A stretch of DNA of 45,509 nucleotides. Origin: JAQUOA01 sp037443785. Lineage in GTDB: Bacteria; Bacteroidota; Ignavibacteria; UBA10030; UBA8401. Positions 34,435 to 43,797 of the stretch are shown one piece after another. The stretch's first letter is position 1. Every line of letters begins with the position of its first letter. A program made the position numbers and the translations under genes. Location of the stretch: NCBI GenBank assembly GCA_037443785.1, contig JBBINR010000029.1, positions 1 through 45,509 of the forward strand, given 5' to 3'. The notes beneath the pieces are model-generated. The model did no database searches. It had not been told where the DNA came from and worked only from the letters and a program-made list of their open reading frames with translations.

Positions 34435-35295
34435 ATGAAGACATTTTTTTATTCCTTTTTGATTCTTCTATTGTTCGTCTTCTCATTATTGAACAGTAGT
34501 TGTTCTATGAAGTCATCCGAAATCATTGAGCCTACGTTTGAAACACTTCTCTTAGTCAACGGAACGGTTTCACCAGCCATCGTCAATACAGACACTATAT
34601 TCATTAATGGCAAAAAATTATCTACCGATGACATTCCTCTTTCAGCAACAGTTACGGTAAAAGGCAATAGATCTCGAAGCACCATGTCTGTCAGTGCCCA
34701 CTTAATGAAACAAGGCAGTCAAAATTTTATTGGAGAAGAACTTTTACATGACGACGGCATTTCGCCTGATATCGTTGCAGGGGATAGTATTTATGCTGGC
34801 AAAGTGGAGTATAGTATCCTTCGAAGTTTCGTCGGAAATATTTCGGTCTCGATTTCAGGAAGTTCCGAGACATCGGCAAGCACGATCTTTTTTACTTCAA
34901 TTTCAATTACTCGGAAAGAGAACAACGCACCCGTTATTGATCAGCTGAACGCACCCGATACACTTATCTCAAGCAGTAGTGCTCAAACAATTCAAATAAC
35001 GATGAGAGCGCACGATGCTGACGGCGCATCAGACATCAATAGCGTTTTCTTTAATTCGTATCTCATGCCGGATAGTCTTACTTCCAAAGGAATTGTAACA
35101 ATGTTTGATGACGGCGGCGCATCGAATAATGGTTCAAACGGAAATACTGATGCAGTTGCCGGAGATGGAATTTATACTGTCACAATCATTTTCCCGGCAA
35201 ATATTTCCGCACAGAAAAGACGATTTGTCTTCGAAGCTGTTGATGCCAGCAATTCCCGAAGTAATTTAATAATCCATGATATCATCATTAAATAA
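34435..35295 (+). CDS. Probable lipoprotein with two DDG...VAGDGIY modules
   Basis: 286 residues. The N-terminal hydrophobic helix ends in LLNSSC, an imperfect lipobox (Asn at -3), so lipidation at about Cys22 is likely but not certain. The body has two similar beta-rich modules: LLHDDGISPDIVAGDSIYAGKVEY near residue 100, and MFDDGGASNNGSNGNTDAVAGDGIYTV near residue 235. This Asp-rich turn is seen in immunoglobulin-like domains of secreted proteins and may bind calcium. Function unknown. Start: the ATG directly follows a terminator T run. Its end overlaps the next gene by 20 bases. Confidence 0.75.
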   Translation: MKTFFYSFLILLLFVFSLLNSSCSMKSSEIIEPTFETLLLVNGTVSPAIVNTDTIFINGKKLSTDDIPLSATVTVKGNRSRSTMSVSAHLMKQGSQNFIGEELLHDDGISPDIVAGDSIYAGKVEYSILRSFVGNISVSISGSSETSASTIFFTSISITRKENNAPVIDQLNAPDTLISSSSAQTIQITMRAHDADGASDINSVFFNSYLMPDSLTSKGIVTMFDDGGASNNGSNGNTDAVAGDGIYTVTIIFPANISAQKRRFVFEAVDASNSRSNLIIHDIIIK

Positions 35296-36844
35296 AAAAT
35301 TCATACTTTTTATTGCAACGTTGATGTCTGCAAATCTCTTTGCACAAATCAATGTACCGTCAAATTTCAAATCGACGAAGATCGCGGCGTCATCGTTACA
35401 AAATATTCAACTCAGCAACAGCACAACAGATATTGCGATTCAAGGCGATACGATTTGGCTTGGAACCGGAAAAGGATTAAGCCGATCAACCGATGCAGGT
35501 GCCACATGGAAAAATTATTTTCAAACTCCTGAATTTGGCGAAGAAGATATTTCTGCGATTGCAGTTCGTGGAAAGAATGTGTGGGTCGCAACAGCGCATA
35601 GTGTTGTGGTAAATGACGCTCATTTGCCTGAAGGAAGCGGTTTGCGCCATTCTTCTGACGGCGGTGAGACATGGACTGTCATCCCGCAACCAGTTGACCA
35701 GCATAATGTTGATACGTTGTATTATAACAACAAAAGTCTTATTCGAGCACTCGGAGTAACAACGGCTATTAACAATATCACTTACGATATTGCGGTTACG
35801 AATACTGCAGTATGGATTTGTTCATTTGCAGGAATGGCGAGAAAATCTACCGATAATGGCGTTACCTGGAATCGTGTGATTATTCCTCCCGACAAACTCA
35901 ATGCTATTTCGCCGAATGATTCTCTTGTGTTCGATCTCTCTCCTTCCGGCGGCGCATTGCATCTTCAAGAAAATCTTAATCACCGGGCATTTTCTGTGAT
36001 GGCAGAAAATGATTCTACAATTTGGATTGGAACCGCAGGTGGAATTAACAAAACAAACGACGGCGGAAGGTCGTGGGTAAAATTCAATCATCAGAACCAA
36101 AGCAATTCAATTTCAGGAAATTTTATCGTAGGACTGGGAAAGCAAAAGACGAGTACGAAAGAATTAATTTGGGCCGCAACTATTAATGCCAATGATGAAA
36201 CAGAAAAACGAGGCGTAAGTTTTTCTGATAACGGTGGCCTCTCGTGGAATAAAGCATTGCTTGGAGAATTTCCGCATAATTTCGGATTCAACGACAGCAT
36301 TGTTTACGTTCCAACCGATAATGGAATCTTTCGATCATCGGATTTTGGGACTTCGTGGATTCAAACAGGAACTATCTACGATGAACAATCGCACCAACGA
36401 TACACTCAATCAACATTTTATTCTGCCGCATCGCAGGGAGATATTGTTTGGTTTGGCGGTTCAGACGGAATTGTAAAAACCATTGATAATGCGACTCATC
36501 CCTTCGGAAGCAACTGGACAATCCTCCACGCATCACGGCCATTGCAAACCGTTTCTACGGTCTACTCATATCCAAATCCATTTGCCCCGGATGATGAAGT
36601 TGTGCGCTTGCATTATTCAACCGACGGAAAAGATGCTGCTGTTACCGTTCGCATTTTCGATTTTGCAATGAATCTTATTAAAACGGTCGTTCAAAATGTT
36701 CATCGTGAAGGATCGAGAGAACATGATGAGATATGGAACGGCAAGGATGAAACAAATAACTTCGTTCCAAACAATATTTATTTTTTTCAAGTTATCGTGG
36801 ATAACGATGAATCACGCTGGGGAAAAATTCTTGTCATACGATAA
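35276..36844 (+). CDS. Secreted BNR/Asp-box propeller protein with type IX-like C-terminal domain
   Basis: 522 residues with a signal peptide (about 1-23, ending LFAQ). The body has repeated sialidase-type Asp-box blades, for example DTIWLGTGKGLSRSTDAGATW, GLRHSSDGGETWTV, ARKSTDNGVTWNRV, GGINKTNDGGRSWVKF and GIFRSSDFGTSW, indicating a beta-propeller. The last 90 or so residues, from VYSYPNPFAPDDEVVRLHY to NNIYFFQVIVDN, are the FlgD-like or type IX secretion C-terminal domain found in Bacteroidota and Ignavibacteria. It is thus probably exported to the surface. No catalytic residues are recognised. The next two genes encode PorV-like outer-membrane proteins, and the reading frames overlap. Confidence 0.85.
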   Translation: MISSLNKKFILFIATLMSANLFAQINVPSNFKSTKIAASSLQNIQLSNSTTDIAIQGDTIWLGTGKGLSRSTDAGATWKNYFQTPEFGEEDISAIAVRGKNVWVATAHSVVVNDAHLPEGSGLRHSSDGGETWTVIPQPVDQHNVDTLYYNNKSLIRALGVTTAINNITYDIAVTNTAVWICSFAGMARKSTDNGVTWNRVIIPPDKLNAISPNDSLVFDLSPSGGALHLQENLNHRAFSVMAENDSTIWIGTAGGINKTNDGGRSWVKFNHQNQSNSISGNFIVGLGKQKTSTKELIWAATINANDETEKRGVSFSDNGGLSWNKALLGEFPHNFGFNDSIVYVPTDNGIFRSSDFGTSWIQTGTIYDEQSHQRYTQSTFYSAASQGDIVWFGGSDGIVKTIDNATHPFGSNWTILHASRPLQTVSTVYSYPNPFAPDDEVVRLHYSTDGKDAAVTVRIFDFAMNLIKTVVQNVHREGSREHDEIWNGKDETNNFVPNNIYFFQVIVDNDESRWGKILVIR

Positions 36845-37772
36845 CATTAAAAATATTATTCTGCTTTCTGTGTTCGGGTTCACTATAGCCGTCTCCCAGC
36901 AAACGGCTATACCCGGTGTATTTACCCGATTAGGGTTTGGCGCACGAGCGATGGGAATGGGAAATGCATTAACTGCCGTGCGAACGGGAGAACTTTCGGG
37001 ATTTTATAATCCAGCCGTTCTCCCATTTTCAACGGCAAGAAATGTTTCCATGTCGTACGGAGTGCTTTCATTGGATCGAAATTTAAATACGTTGTTTTAT
37101 TCTCAGCCAATTGATACAAATGCCGGGATTTCCCTTGGTGTTTTAAATTCGCGTGTTATCGATATTGACGGACGAGATAACGACGGTTTTCACACGGAAA
37201 CATATTCAACATCTGAAAATCTTTTCCTCCTCTCTTTTGGATTAAAAATTAAAAAAATCGTTATCGGTATAACGCCAAAACTCTACTACAATTATCTGTT
37301 CAAGAAGTTTTCTGCAACGGCATTTGGTTTTGATTTTGGATTCTTGTACCCTGCATCTCGAAATTTGACGTTCACTTTTGTCTTAAAAGATTTTAAAGCC
37401 AAATATAAGTGGGATTCTTCTGTTCTCTATGATCAATTGGGAAATTCTACGACGGATGATTTTTGGGTTCGAAAAATTATTGGCGCTTCTTATACTATTG
37501 ATGGTATTGGATTGGTTTCCGGTGAATTTGAATCAACAAACGGTACAAAAATTGTCCGCCTCGGTGCAGAAGCTGTGGTCAATGAATATTTTATCCTTCG
37601 CGGCGGTCTTGATGGTTTGAATTTAAAAGATTCAAAACAAGCACATCCTTCTTTCGGCTGTACAATTTATACGGGGTACAGTGAATACCAGCCAGCCCTC
37701 AATTACGCATTTGTTATTGAACCATACGGCGTATTTTCTATGCATGTAATTTCATTATCGGTAAAGTTATGA
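36807..37772 (+). CDS. PorV/UPF0164-like outer-membrane protein 1
   Basis: About 322 residues from ATG 36807. The start is uncertain: it overlaps the previous gene by 38 bases, a TTG at 36831 also precedes the hydrophobic signal segment (NIILLSVFGFTIAVS), and an ATG at 36696 gives a longer, less likely form. The mature N-terminus TRLGFGARAMGMGNALTAVRTGELSGFYNPAVL is the hallmark of the PorV/PorQ/UPF0164 barrel family. PorV recruits type IX secretion cargo; other members are transporters of the FadL fold. It overlaps the next, paralogous gene by ATGA. Proximity to a protein with a type IX-like C-terminus fits a role in its surface display. Confidence 0.8.
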   Translation: MNHAGEKFLSYDNIKNIILLSVFGFTIAVSQQTAIPGVFTRLGFGARAMGMGNALTAVRTGELSGFYNPAVLPFSTARNVSMSYGVLSLDRNLNTLFYSQPIDTNAGISLGVLNSRVIDIDGRDNDGFHTETYSTSENLFLLSFGLKIKKIVIGITPKLYYNYLFKKFSATAFGFDFGFLYPASRNLTFTFVLKDFKAKYKWDSSVLYDQLGNSTTDDFWVRKIIGASYTIDGIGLVSGEFESTNGTKIVRLGAEAVVNEYFILRGGLDGLNLKDSKQAHPSFGCTIYTGYSEYQPALNYAFVIEPYGVFSMHVISLSVKL

Positions 37773-38659
37773 TAAAGAAAATAATGTTGCTCGCTTTGAT
37801 TTTTACCATAAACAGTTTCGCGCAAAATATCGGCACGGGATTAACATTTCTTAAACTGGGAATCGGCGCACGGTCAATCGCCATGGGTGAAGCATTTACG
37901 GCTGTAACAGATGATAATGGATCGACTTCATACAATCCTGCGACACTGCGTTCTGCATCACACAATGAAATTGCTTTAATGCATAAAGAATGGATTGAAG
38001 GAACAACGTCCGAATATCTTGGAACGACAATTTTGGGAGACAAATTTACCTATGCGATTTCAGTTTTGAAAACTTCCGTTAGCGACATCGAAATTAGAAA
38101 TATGCCGGGGCCTTCCGAAGGGACATTTTCAGCTAAAAATTTTGCTCTCGGCGGAACTATGAGTCTATCTCCTGCCGATAACTTTTCTCTTGGCGTAACC
38201 GGCAAATTTCTCTATGAAAAAATTTTTACTGATGAGGCTTCAGGATATGGAATTGACGTTGGCGCATTATATAAAGCTACCGATAATTTTTTTATCGGAA
38301 CAAGCATTCTGCAGATCGGGTCAATGAGTCACCTGCGAAATGAATCTTCGGTCTTACCGACATCGTGGCGGCTAGGCGCTTCATATGGTGATGCGATAAA
38401 TGAAGAATTTTCATTCCTCGCTTCATTGGATGGAAATAAAACGTTCAAAGATTCGAACAGTCACTTCAATTTCGGCGGTGAGATTACATACAATCAATTG
38501 ATTGCCCTCCGCGTCGGCTATCAAACGGGATACGAAACACGGTCTTTTTCAACAGGACTTGGAGTATCTTATGGAATCGTTCGATTCGATTATGCTTTTG
38601 TTCCATTTACCGGCGGATTTAATTCAACCCATACATTTTCAGTTTCCTTTCTGATATAA
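37769..38659 (+). CDS. PorV/UPF0164-like outer-membrane protein 2
   Basis: 296 residues with a signal peptide (about 1-18, ending SFAQ). FLKLGIGARSIAMGEAFTAVTDDNGSTSYNPATL is the family signature and matches the upstream paralogue position by position with moderate identity. The rest alternates as a beta-barrel and ends in FSVSFLI. It starts by ATGA overlap with the previous gene. A glycosyltransferase gene follows 14 bases later, so the outer-membrane and glycan genes are probably co-transcribed. Confidence 0.85.
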   Translation: MIKKIMLLALIFTINSFAQNIGTGLTFLKLGIGARSIAMGEAFTAVTDDNGSTSYNPATLRSASHNEIALMHKEWIEGTTSEYLGTTILGDKFTYAISVLKTSVSDIEIRNMPGPSEGTFSAKNFALGGTMSLSPADNFSLGVTGKFLYEKIFTDEASGYGIDVGALYKATDNFFIGTSILQIGSMSHLRNESSVLPTSWRLGASYGDAINEEFSFLASLDGNKTFKDSNSHFNFGGEITYNQLIALRVGYQTGYETRSFSTGLGVSYGIVRFDYAFVPFTGGFNSTHTFSVSFLI

Positions 38660-38673
38660 TTTTACGGAATAGT

Positions 38674-39654
38674 GTGAACGGCAGTCCAAAAATATTATTT
38701 ACTGCTACATTCTCAACTTCGTTTATTCAATCTGACGTCGAATTATTACAAAACAATTTTCAAACGTCAGTCATCATGAATTCTGGTTTTTCAGCACTTC
38801 TTCAATTCATTCAAAATATTTCCTCTCATGAAATTACCTTTTCATGGTTTGCATCCGTGTACTCATCGACGTTAATATGGCTGACAAAACTCTACAACAA
38901 AAAATCCATACTCATCCTCGGCGGTGTTGACGTAGCGAAAATTCCGGAACTTAATTACGGAATTTGGAATAGCTGGTGGAAATCAAAAATAGTACGCTAT
39001 GGGATCAAAAATGCTGATGTTGTCTTGGCGGTAGATGAATCCATCAAACGTGACGCCGTTGAACTTGCACGGTATGATGGAAAAAACATTTCCGTTCTGC
39101 CGACAGGACACGATTTTAAGTATTGGCAACCGGGAAAAAGTAAGGAAAATTTTGTCCTCACGGTCGCCAATTGTTTCGATGCCGCGCGGTTAAAAATTAA
39201 AGGAATCGATTTTTTGAGTGAAGTTGCCGGCTCTCTTCCCGATACTCACTTTGTAGTCGTTGGAATCCCCAAGAAATTCCAAAATCAAATCGCCATTCCG
39301 GAAAATATAACTGTCCACGAATATCAATCTTCTGCAAAACTTTTGGACTTATATCAGCGAGCAAAGGTATATTTTCAACCATCACGAAGAGAAGCTCTAG
39401 GAAGTGCGCTTTGTGAAGCAATGCTGTGTGAATGTTATCCGGTCGGGACAAATGTCGGTGGAATACCAACGGTTATTGGGAAAACCGGAAGTATCATTCC
39501 TTACGGAAATGTTGAAGTAACTAAAGCCGCGATTCAAAAAGGATTCTCAGATTTACGAAATAAAGATGCAAGAGATCGCATCATCACTCATTTCTCTTTG
39601 GAACAAAGAGAAAGAAAAATACTTGAAATCATAAAATCATTATCCTATGCCTGA
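38674..39654 (+). CDS. GT4 family glycosyltransferase
   Basis: 326 residues, GT-B fold, GTG start 14 bases after the PorV-like gene. The C-terminal half has SRREALGSALCEAMLCECYPVGTNVGGIPTVIG, with the two Glu residues of the EX7E donor-site motif. ILILGGVDVAKIPE and VLAVDESIKRDAVEL in the first half resemble the acceptor domain of GT4 enzymes. It lacks the long N-terminal glycine loop seen in many GT4 enzymes, so the N-terminal domain is somewhat short. It overlaps the next gene by eight bases. Confidence 0.87.
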   Translation: MNGSPKILFTATFSTSFIQSDVELLQNNFQTSVIMNSGFSALLQFIQNISSHEITFSWFASVYSSTLIWLTKLYNKKSILILGGVDVAKIPELNYGIWNSWWKSKIVRYGIKNADVVLAVDESIKRDAVELARYDGKNISVLPTGHDFKYWQPGKSKENFVLTVANCFDAARLKIKGIDFLSEVAGSLPDTHFVVVGIPKKFQNQIAIPENITVHEYQSSAKLLDLYQRAKVYFQPSRREALGSALCEAMLCECYPVGTNVGGIPTVIGKTGSIIPYGNVEVTKAAIQKGFSDLRNKDARDRIITHFSLEQRERKILEIIKSLSYA

Positions 39655-41182
39655 ATCAATTTGCATCAAAATTGGATTATTGCAATATACCCCGGCATGG
39701 GAATTAGTTCTTGACCAAATTGGTGTTTCATGGTCATTGATTCAGGAAATTCACACGCTTACTCCAACTTCGCACAGCCTTGTTATTGTAAACAAATCTA
39801 TTTCTTCAAACGAACAATCAGTTTTATCTAATTATTCAAATTCCGGAGGGGCTCTTCTTTACACTCCCGAAGAGAAACAGCAGGTTGAAAGACGTTCGGT
39901 ACGCAAGAAATATATTTCTTCTCTCGTTCCGCAACAGAAGGAAGAATATAGTTTTTTTGAAATTTTTGATATATACAACCGGGCATTTTTATTTAAGGAT
40001 AATTCATTACTGGAGGTTGAACACATCCGAGGCGGGTTACTTTCGTATCTTGGACTATCGATAGATCCGATCGTTTTGAATTCGAAATCTAAGCGCAAAA
40101 GTTTTTTTACGGAGAGCAAACGATTCCCAAACGAACGAGTTGCCAGAACTTCCAAAAATGCACTCCGACAATTACTTCAATCTCATTTTGAATATCTTCA
40201 TCATCGGCGAAATTTGCCGTTCGTTCATAAATGGTTTTATCCTACCGATAAAAAATCAATTTTTACTTTTCGTGTTGATTCGGACAAAGGTACAAAAGAA
40301 CAAATTGAAGAAATTTATCACATAAGCCAGATGCATAAAATTCCTACGACATGGTTTCTTGACGTAAAAAGTCACGAGGCATGGCTGGATTATTTTACGA
40401 AGTTTACAGAGCAGGAAATTGGAGTTCACTGTTATCACCATATTATCTACAACAGCGAAATTCTCAACGAAGAAAATTTTGAAAGAGCTTCTTCCCTTTT
40501 GGCAAAACATGGAATATCCCCCAAAGGAATCGCCGCTCCAACAGGCGAATGGACTAAAAGTGTCGGGACTGCTTTTAACAAATTGAATTTTCCTTATTCG
40601 TCGGAATTTGGATATGACTATAATAATCTTCCGTCATTTCCATATTTGAACGTATCCTTCTCTCCTGTTGTGCAGCTTCCAATCCATCCAACGTGCGTTG
40701 GAACAATGTTGAGAGCTCGGATGACATCGGATGACATGATCAAGTATTTTACAAATGTTATTGATAGAAATCTGTTGCTTCACGAACCAATTTGCCTGTA
40801 CCACCATCCGACCCACAAACACAACGAAGTGTTTGATGAAATTTTTCGCTACATTAATTCCAAAAATATTTTAAAGTCGAGTTACTCTTCGTACGCAGAG
40901 TGGTGGAAACGAAGATCGAATGTTGATTTTAACGTTGAATGGAATGATGGAACTTTTTCATGTGAATCTTCTGCCGCAAGTGATACCTGGCTAAGAATTT
41001 CTTTAAAGAATCATAAAGAAACAATTATTGCACCGACTAAAAAAATTGACCTCATGAATATTCAATTAAATGATTCAATTCCACCTGTTGATATTCCAAA
41101 AAATATTATGCACACACGGAAGCACAGTGCTCATCGTCTTATTCAAGACATATTAGATTGGTGGATTAAAACGACCGAATGA
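39647..41182 (+). CDS. Divergent NodB-like polysaccharide deacetylase with N-terminal extension
   Basis: 511 residues. The first 200 residues have no family I recognise. From about 205 a divergent CE4-like barrel starts: FTFRVDSDKG (Asp211, Asp213), IPTTWFLDV, then GVHCYHH (His261 with His264/265 as zinc ligands), GIAAPTGEW in the place of the RPPxG motif, and LYHHPTHKHNE near residue 387. The C-terminal region (about 420-511) looks beta-rich. Because motif 1 has D-S-D in place of D-D and motif 3 lacks the usual Arg, activity and substrate may differ from NodB. Coupled by overlap to the GT4 genes on both sides. Confidence 0.78.
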   Translation: MPESICIKIGLLQYTPAWELVLDQIGVSWSLIQEIHTLTPTSHSLVIVNKSISSNEQSVLSNYSNSGGALLYTPEEKQQVERRSVRKKYISSLVPQQKEEYSFFEIFDIYNRAFLFKDNSLLEVEHIRGGLLSYLGLSIDPIVLNSKSKRKSFFTESKRFPNERVARTSKNALRQLLQSHFEYLHHRRNLPFVHKWFYPTDKKSIFTFRVDSDKGTKEQIEEIYHISQMHKIPTTWFLDVKSHEAWLDYFTKFTEQEIGVHCYHHIIYNSEILNEENFERASSLLAKHGISPKGIAAPTGEWTKSVGTAFNKLNFPYSSEFGYDYNNLPSFPYLNVSFSPVVQLPIHPTCVGTMLRARMTSDDMIKYFTNVIDRNLLLHEPICLYHHPTHKHNEVFDEIFRYINSKNILKSSYSSYAEWWKRRSNVDFNVEWNDGTFSCESSAASDTWLRISLKNHKETIIAPTKKIDLMNIQLNDSIPPVDIPKNIMHTRKHSAHRLIQDILDWWIKTTE

Positions 41183-42210
41183 AAATTACTTTTGCGTGTT
41201 ACGAATCGCTTTCAATTATTCACGGAGGGCCACGCGTCCAAATTCTGCAAACAAAAGCGGAGTTGGAAAAATTAGGCGTGGAAGTTTCTCTCTTGAATCC
41301 GTGGGAGTATTTCGACAAAAATAAAATTTCTGCGGCACATTTGTTTTCAGCAAACCTCGCGACATTTCATCTTGCGATGACATTTCGACAATACGATATT
41401 CCATTTGTCACGTCATCAATTTTTTATTCGCGACAGCCGCCCGCAGCTATCAGGGCAACTCTTGCAGCCAATAAGATTTTAAAAAAATTCAAAGCAGGAA
41501 TATGGACGAATTACGAATTCTCGCGGCAAGTCTGCTCATTATCAAAGGCTGTACTTCCAAATACTACCGAAGAAAAAAGATTGGTCATTGAAGGATTAAA
41601 AATCGATGCGGATAAAGTAACGGTAGTTCCCAATGGTGTAGAAGCACGATTCAAGAATGGCAATCCTTCATTATTTAAAAAAAAATACGGCCTTGAAAAC
41701 TTTATTCTCACTGTCGGACATATCGGCCCTGAGAGAAAAAATGTTCTTCGATTAATTCACGCATTGCATCACATTAATCACCCTTCTGTTATTATTGCGA
41801 AAATTACGGACAGCCCTTATTCCCGACAATGTGTAGAAGAGGCGAAGAAGTCGAAAAACATTACCTTAATTCCTGGGTTAGACAATGATTCTGAGATGCT
41901 TGCTTCGGCATACGCTGCCTGTGATGTTTTTGCCCTTCCCTCGCAATTTGAGACTCCGGGAATTGCAGCATTGGAAGCAGGCCTAGCCGGTGCAAAAATT
42001 GTAATAACTCCGGTCGGAGGCACGAAAGATTATTTTGTAGATATGGCAAAATATGTTGATCCATATTCCGTAGAATCAATTCGCAGTGGAATTGTTGATG
42101 CATTAAATGCTCAAAAGAATTCTCAACTACAAGATCATATCGAACGTGAATTTTTATGGAACCGCGTTGCCGAAAAAACGCTTCACGTATACAAGAACGC
42201 TCTTCCATGA
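41179..42210 (+). CDS. GT4 family glycosyltransferase
   Basis: 343 residues, GT-B fold. The N-terminus has IHGGPRVQILQTKAELEKLG, the GG acceptor loop. Later come VVPNGVEARF, FILTVGHIGPERKNVLRLIHAL and the donor site SQFETPGIAALEAGLAGAKIVITPVGGTKDY, with the EX7E glutamates. ATGA overlaps at both ends tie it to the deacetylase and the GT9 gene. Sugar and acceptor unknown. Confidence 0.92.
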   Translation: MKITFACYESLSIIHGGPRVQILQTKAELEKLGVEVSLLNPWEYFDKNKISAAHLFSANLATFHLAMTFRQYDIPFVTSSIFYSRQPPAAIRATLAANKILKKFKAGIWTNYEFSRQVCSLSKAVLPNTTEEKRLVIEGLKIDADKVTVVPNGVEARFKNGNPSLFKKKYGLENFILTVGHIGPERKNVLRLIHALHHINHPSVIIAKITDSPYSRQCVEEAKKSKNITLIPGLDNDSEMLASAYAACDVFALPSQFETPGIAALEAGLAGAKIVITPVGGTKDYFVDMAKYVDPYSVESIRSGIVDALNAQKNSQLQDHIEREFLWNRVAEKTLHVYKNALP

Positions 42211-43229
42211 AATCGCAACGCATTCTCATTATACGGCCTGATAGAATTGGCGATGTTGTGTTAACAACGCCGCTCATTCGCGAGATAAAAAAGACTTTCC
42301 CAAATTCGTTTATTGGCGTATTGGTAAATTCTCTCACCGAACCACTCCTTCATAATAATCCCAATATCGACATCATCATAACAGATGATCCCAACGGAAA
42401 AGATTCCGGACGATCCGGATTTTGGAAGCAAGTTCAATTTTTGCGATCACAAAAGTTCACTGTCGGTCTAATGCCATTGCCGCGTGAACGCCATGCGTGG
42501 ATGATGTTCTTTGCAGGAATCGGAAAACGTATCGGCGTCGGAACAAAGCTCTACCAAGTGCTTACCGGGATGAAATCGGTAAGTCGTAATAAATATATTC
42601 CTCTGCGTCATGAAGCAGATTATGTAATGGATCTTGGAAGAAAAATTGGCGTTACGGCAAAAGATATTTCGCCTGAGCTTTTTGTCTCTCCTCAGGAAGA
42701 GGGATTTGCAAAGAATCTTTTACGATGTCATGGGTTTGATTTATCAAAACCAATTATCGGAATTAATCCCGGTTCAAATAGATCAAGCCCAAATTGGGAA
42801 ATCAAAAAATATATTCAACTTATTGAAGAACTTATTCCTCGCTATCAAATTTTTTTGAATGTCGGCCCAAAAAATTCCGAGTTAAAGACGCACTTTGAAA
42901 AATTCCACAGCGCCCTTTTGTTTGATTCCGATAATCTTCGGGAATTAATTGCTATGTGTAAACAGTTGCATCTTTTGATTTCTTCAAGCACGGGAACAAT
43001 GCATATTGCCGCAGCCCTCAAAGTGCCAACGCTATCCCTTTTTTGCCCCCTTACTGCCTGTTCCCCAACCTTATGGGGACCTTTAGGCAATGCCTCAACC
43101 GTTGTATTGCCTCCTGAAGGATACTGCCAATTCCGATGCCCAGGCGATCCAAAAAAATGTTCGCTGGATGAGGTTCTAATTGACCATATCGTGCATCATA
43201 TAGACAACGCAATAAAAAACAATAGGTGA
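42207..43229 (+). CDS. GT9 (ADP-heptose:LPS heptosyltransferase-like) glycosyltransferase
   Basis: 340 residues. ILIIRPDRIGDVVLTTPLIREIKKTFP at the start, IGINPGSNRSSPNWEIKKY in the middle and SSSTGTMHIAAALKVPTLSLFCPLTACSPTLWGPLG near the end are the GT9 signatures; the last includes the ADP-heptose pocket. Many family members add heptose to the lipid A core, but others in these phyla use different sugars. ATG 42207 overlaps the previous stop as ATGA; upstream in-frame codons back to 42156 lie inside the GT4 gene. It is the last glycan gene of the plus-strand block. Confidence 0.93.
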   Translation: MKSQRILIIRPDRIGDVVLTTPLIREIKKTFPNSFIGVLVNSLTEPLLHNNPNIDIIITDDPNGKDSGRSGFWKQVQFLRSQKFTVGLMPLPRERHAWMMFFAGIGKRIGVGTKLYQVLTGMKSVSRNKYIPLRHEADYVMDLGRKIGVTAKDISPELFVSPQEEGFAKNLLRCHGFDLSKPIIGINPGSNRSSPNWEIKKYIQLIEELIPRYQIFLNVGPKNSELKTHFEKFHSALLFDSDNLRELIAMCKQLHLLISSSTGTMHIAAALKVPTLSLFCPLTACSPTLWGPLGNASTVVLPPEGYCQFRCPGDPKKCSLDEVLIDHIVHHIDNAIKNNR

Positions 43230-43286
43230 AGGAACGAATCCACTTTTATTGTTGTTGTCATGTGAAATAAAATCAAAGGAAGTTAT

Positions 43287-43790
43287 ATGAAAAGACTTGG
43301 CATTCTGCTTATGGCAATAGTATTTTTAACAATTCTTTCTGCACAAACTAAAACAGAGTCGAAAAATATTACCTGGAATAGTTTTGATAAAGGACTTGCA
43401 GAGGCAAAAAAAAGCAACAAAAAGGTTTTAGTTGATATCTGGACTGAATGGTGCAAATGGTGTAAAGAAATGGATAAAAAAACATATTCCGATAAACGCA
43501 TTCAGGAATATTTACGAAAGAATTTTGTGCTCGTAAAATTAAACCCAGAAACTGACGGCACTGTAACTTATGACGGAAAGAAATACCCCGCAGCAGAATT
43601 CTCCCAAGGGATGGGTATCGAATCGTACCCATCCACGTTGTTCTTACAAAGCAACGGCAAGCCCATAACAATTTTGCCCGGTTATTCAGAAGCGGATATG
43701 TTTATTCACGTTTTAAGTTTTATTAAAGAAGAGCAATACCAAAAGAAGAAATTCAGCGATTATCTTACAGAAAAAGGAATAAAGCAATAG
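43287..43790 (+). CDS. Exported thioredoxin-like protein
   Basis: 167 residues with a signal peptide (about 1-19). The thioredoxin fold carries WCKWC (Cys56 and Cys59) and the cis-proline in SYPST (Pro115). This is the DsbD-C-terminal/thioredoxin_7-like group with WTEWCKWCKEMDKKTYSDKRI, which commonly reduces periplasmic disulfides or serves cytochrome maturation. A GGAAG site lies just before the ATG. It is 57 bases downstream of the GT9 gene and may be transcribed separately. Confidence 0.9.
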   Translation: MKRLGILLMAIVFLTILSAQTKTESKNITWNSFDKGLAEAKKSNKKVLVDIWTEWCKWCKEMDKKTYSDKRIQEYLRKNFVLVKLNPETDGTVTYDGKKYPAAEFSQGMGIESYPSTLFLQSNGKPITILPGYSEADMFIHVLSFIKEEQYQKKKFSDYLTEKGIKQ

Positions 43791-43797
43791 CAGTATT

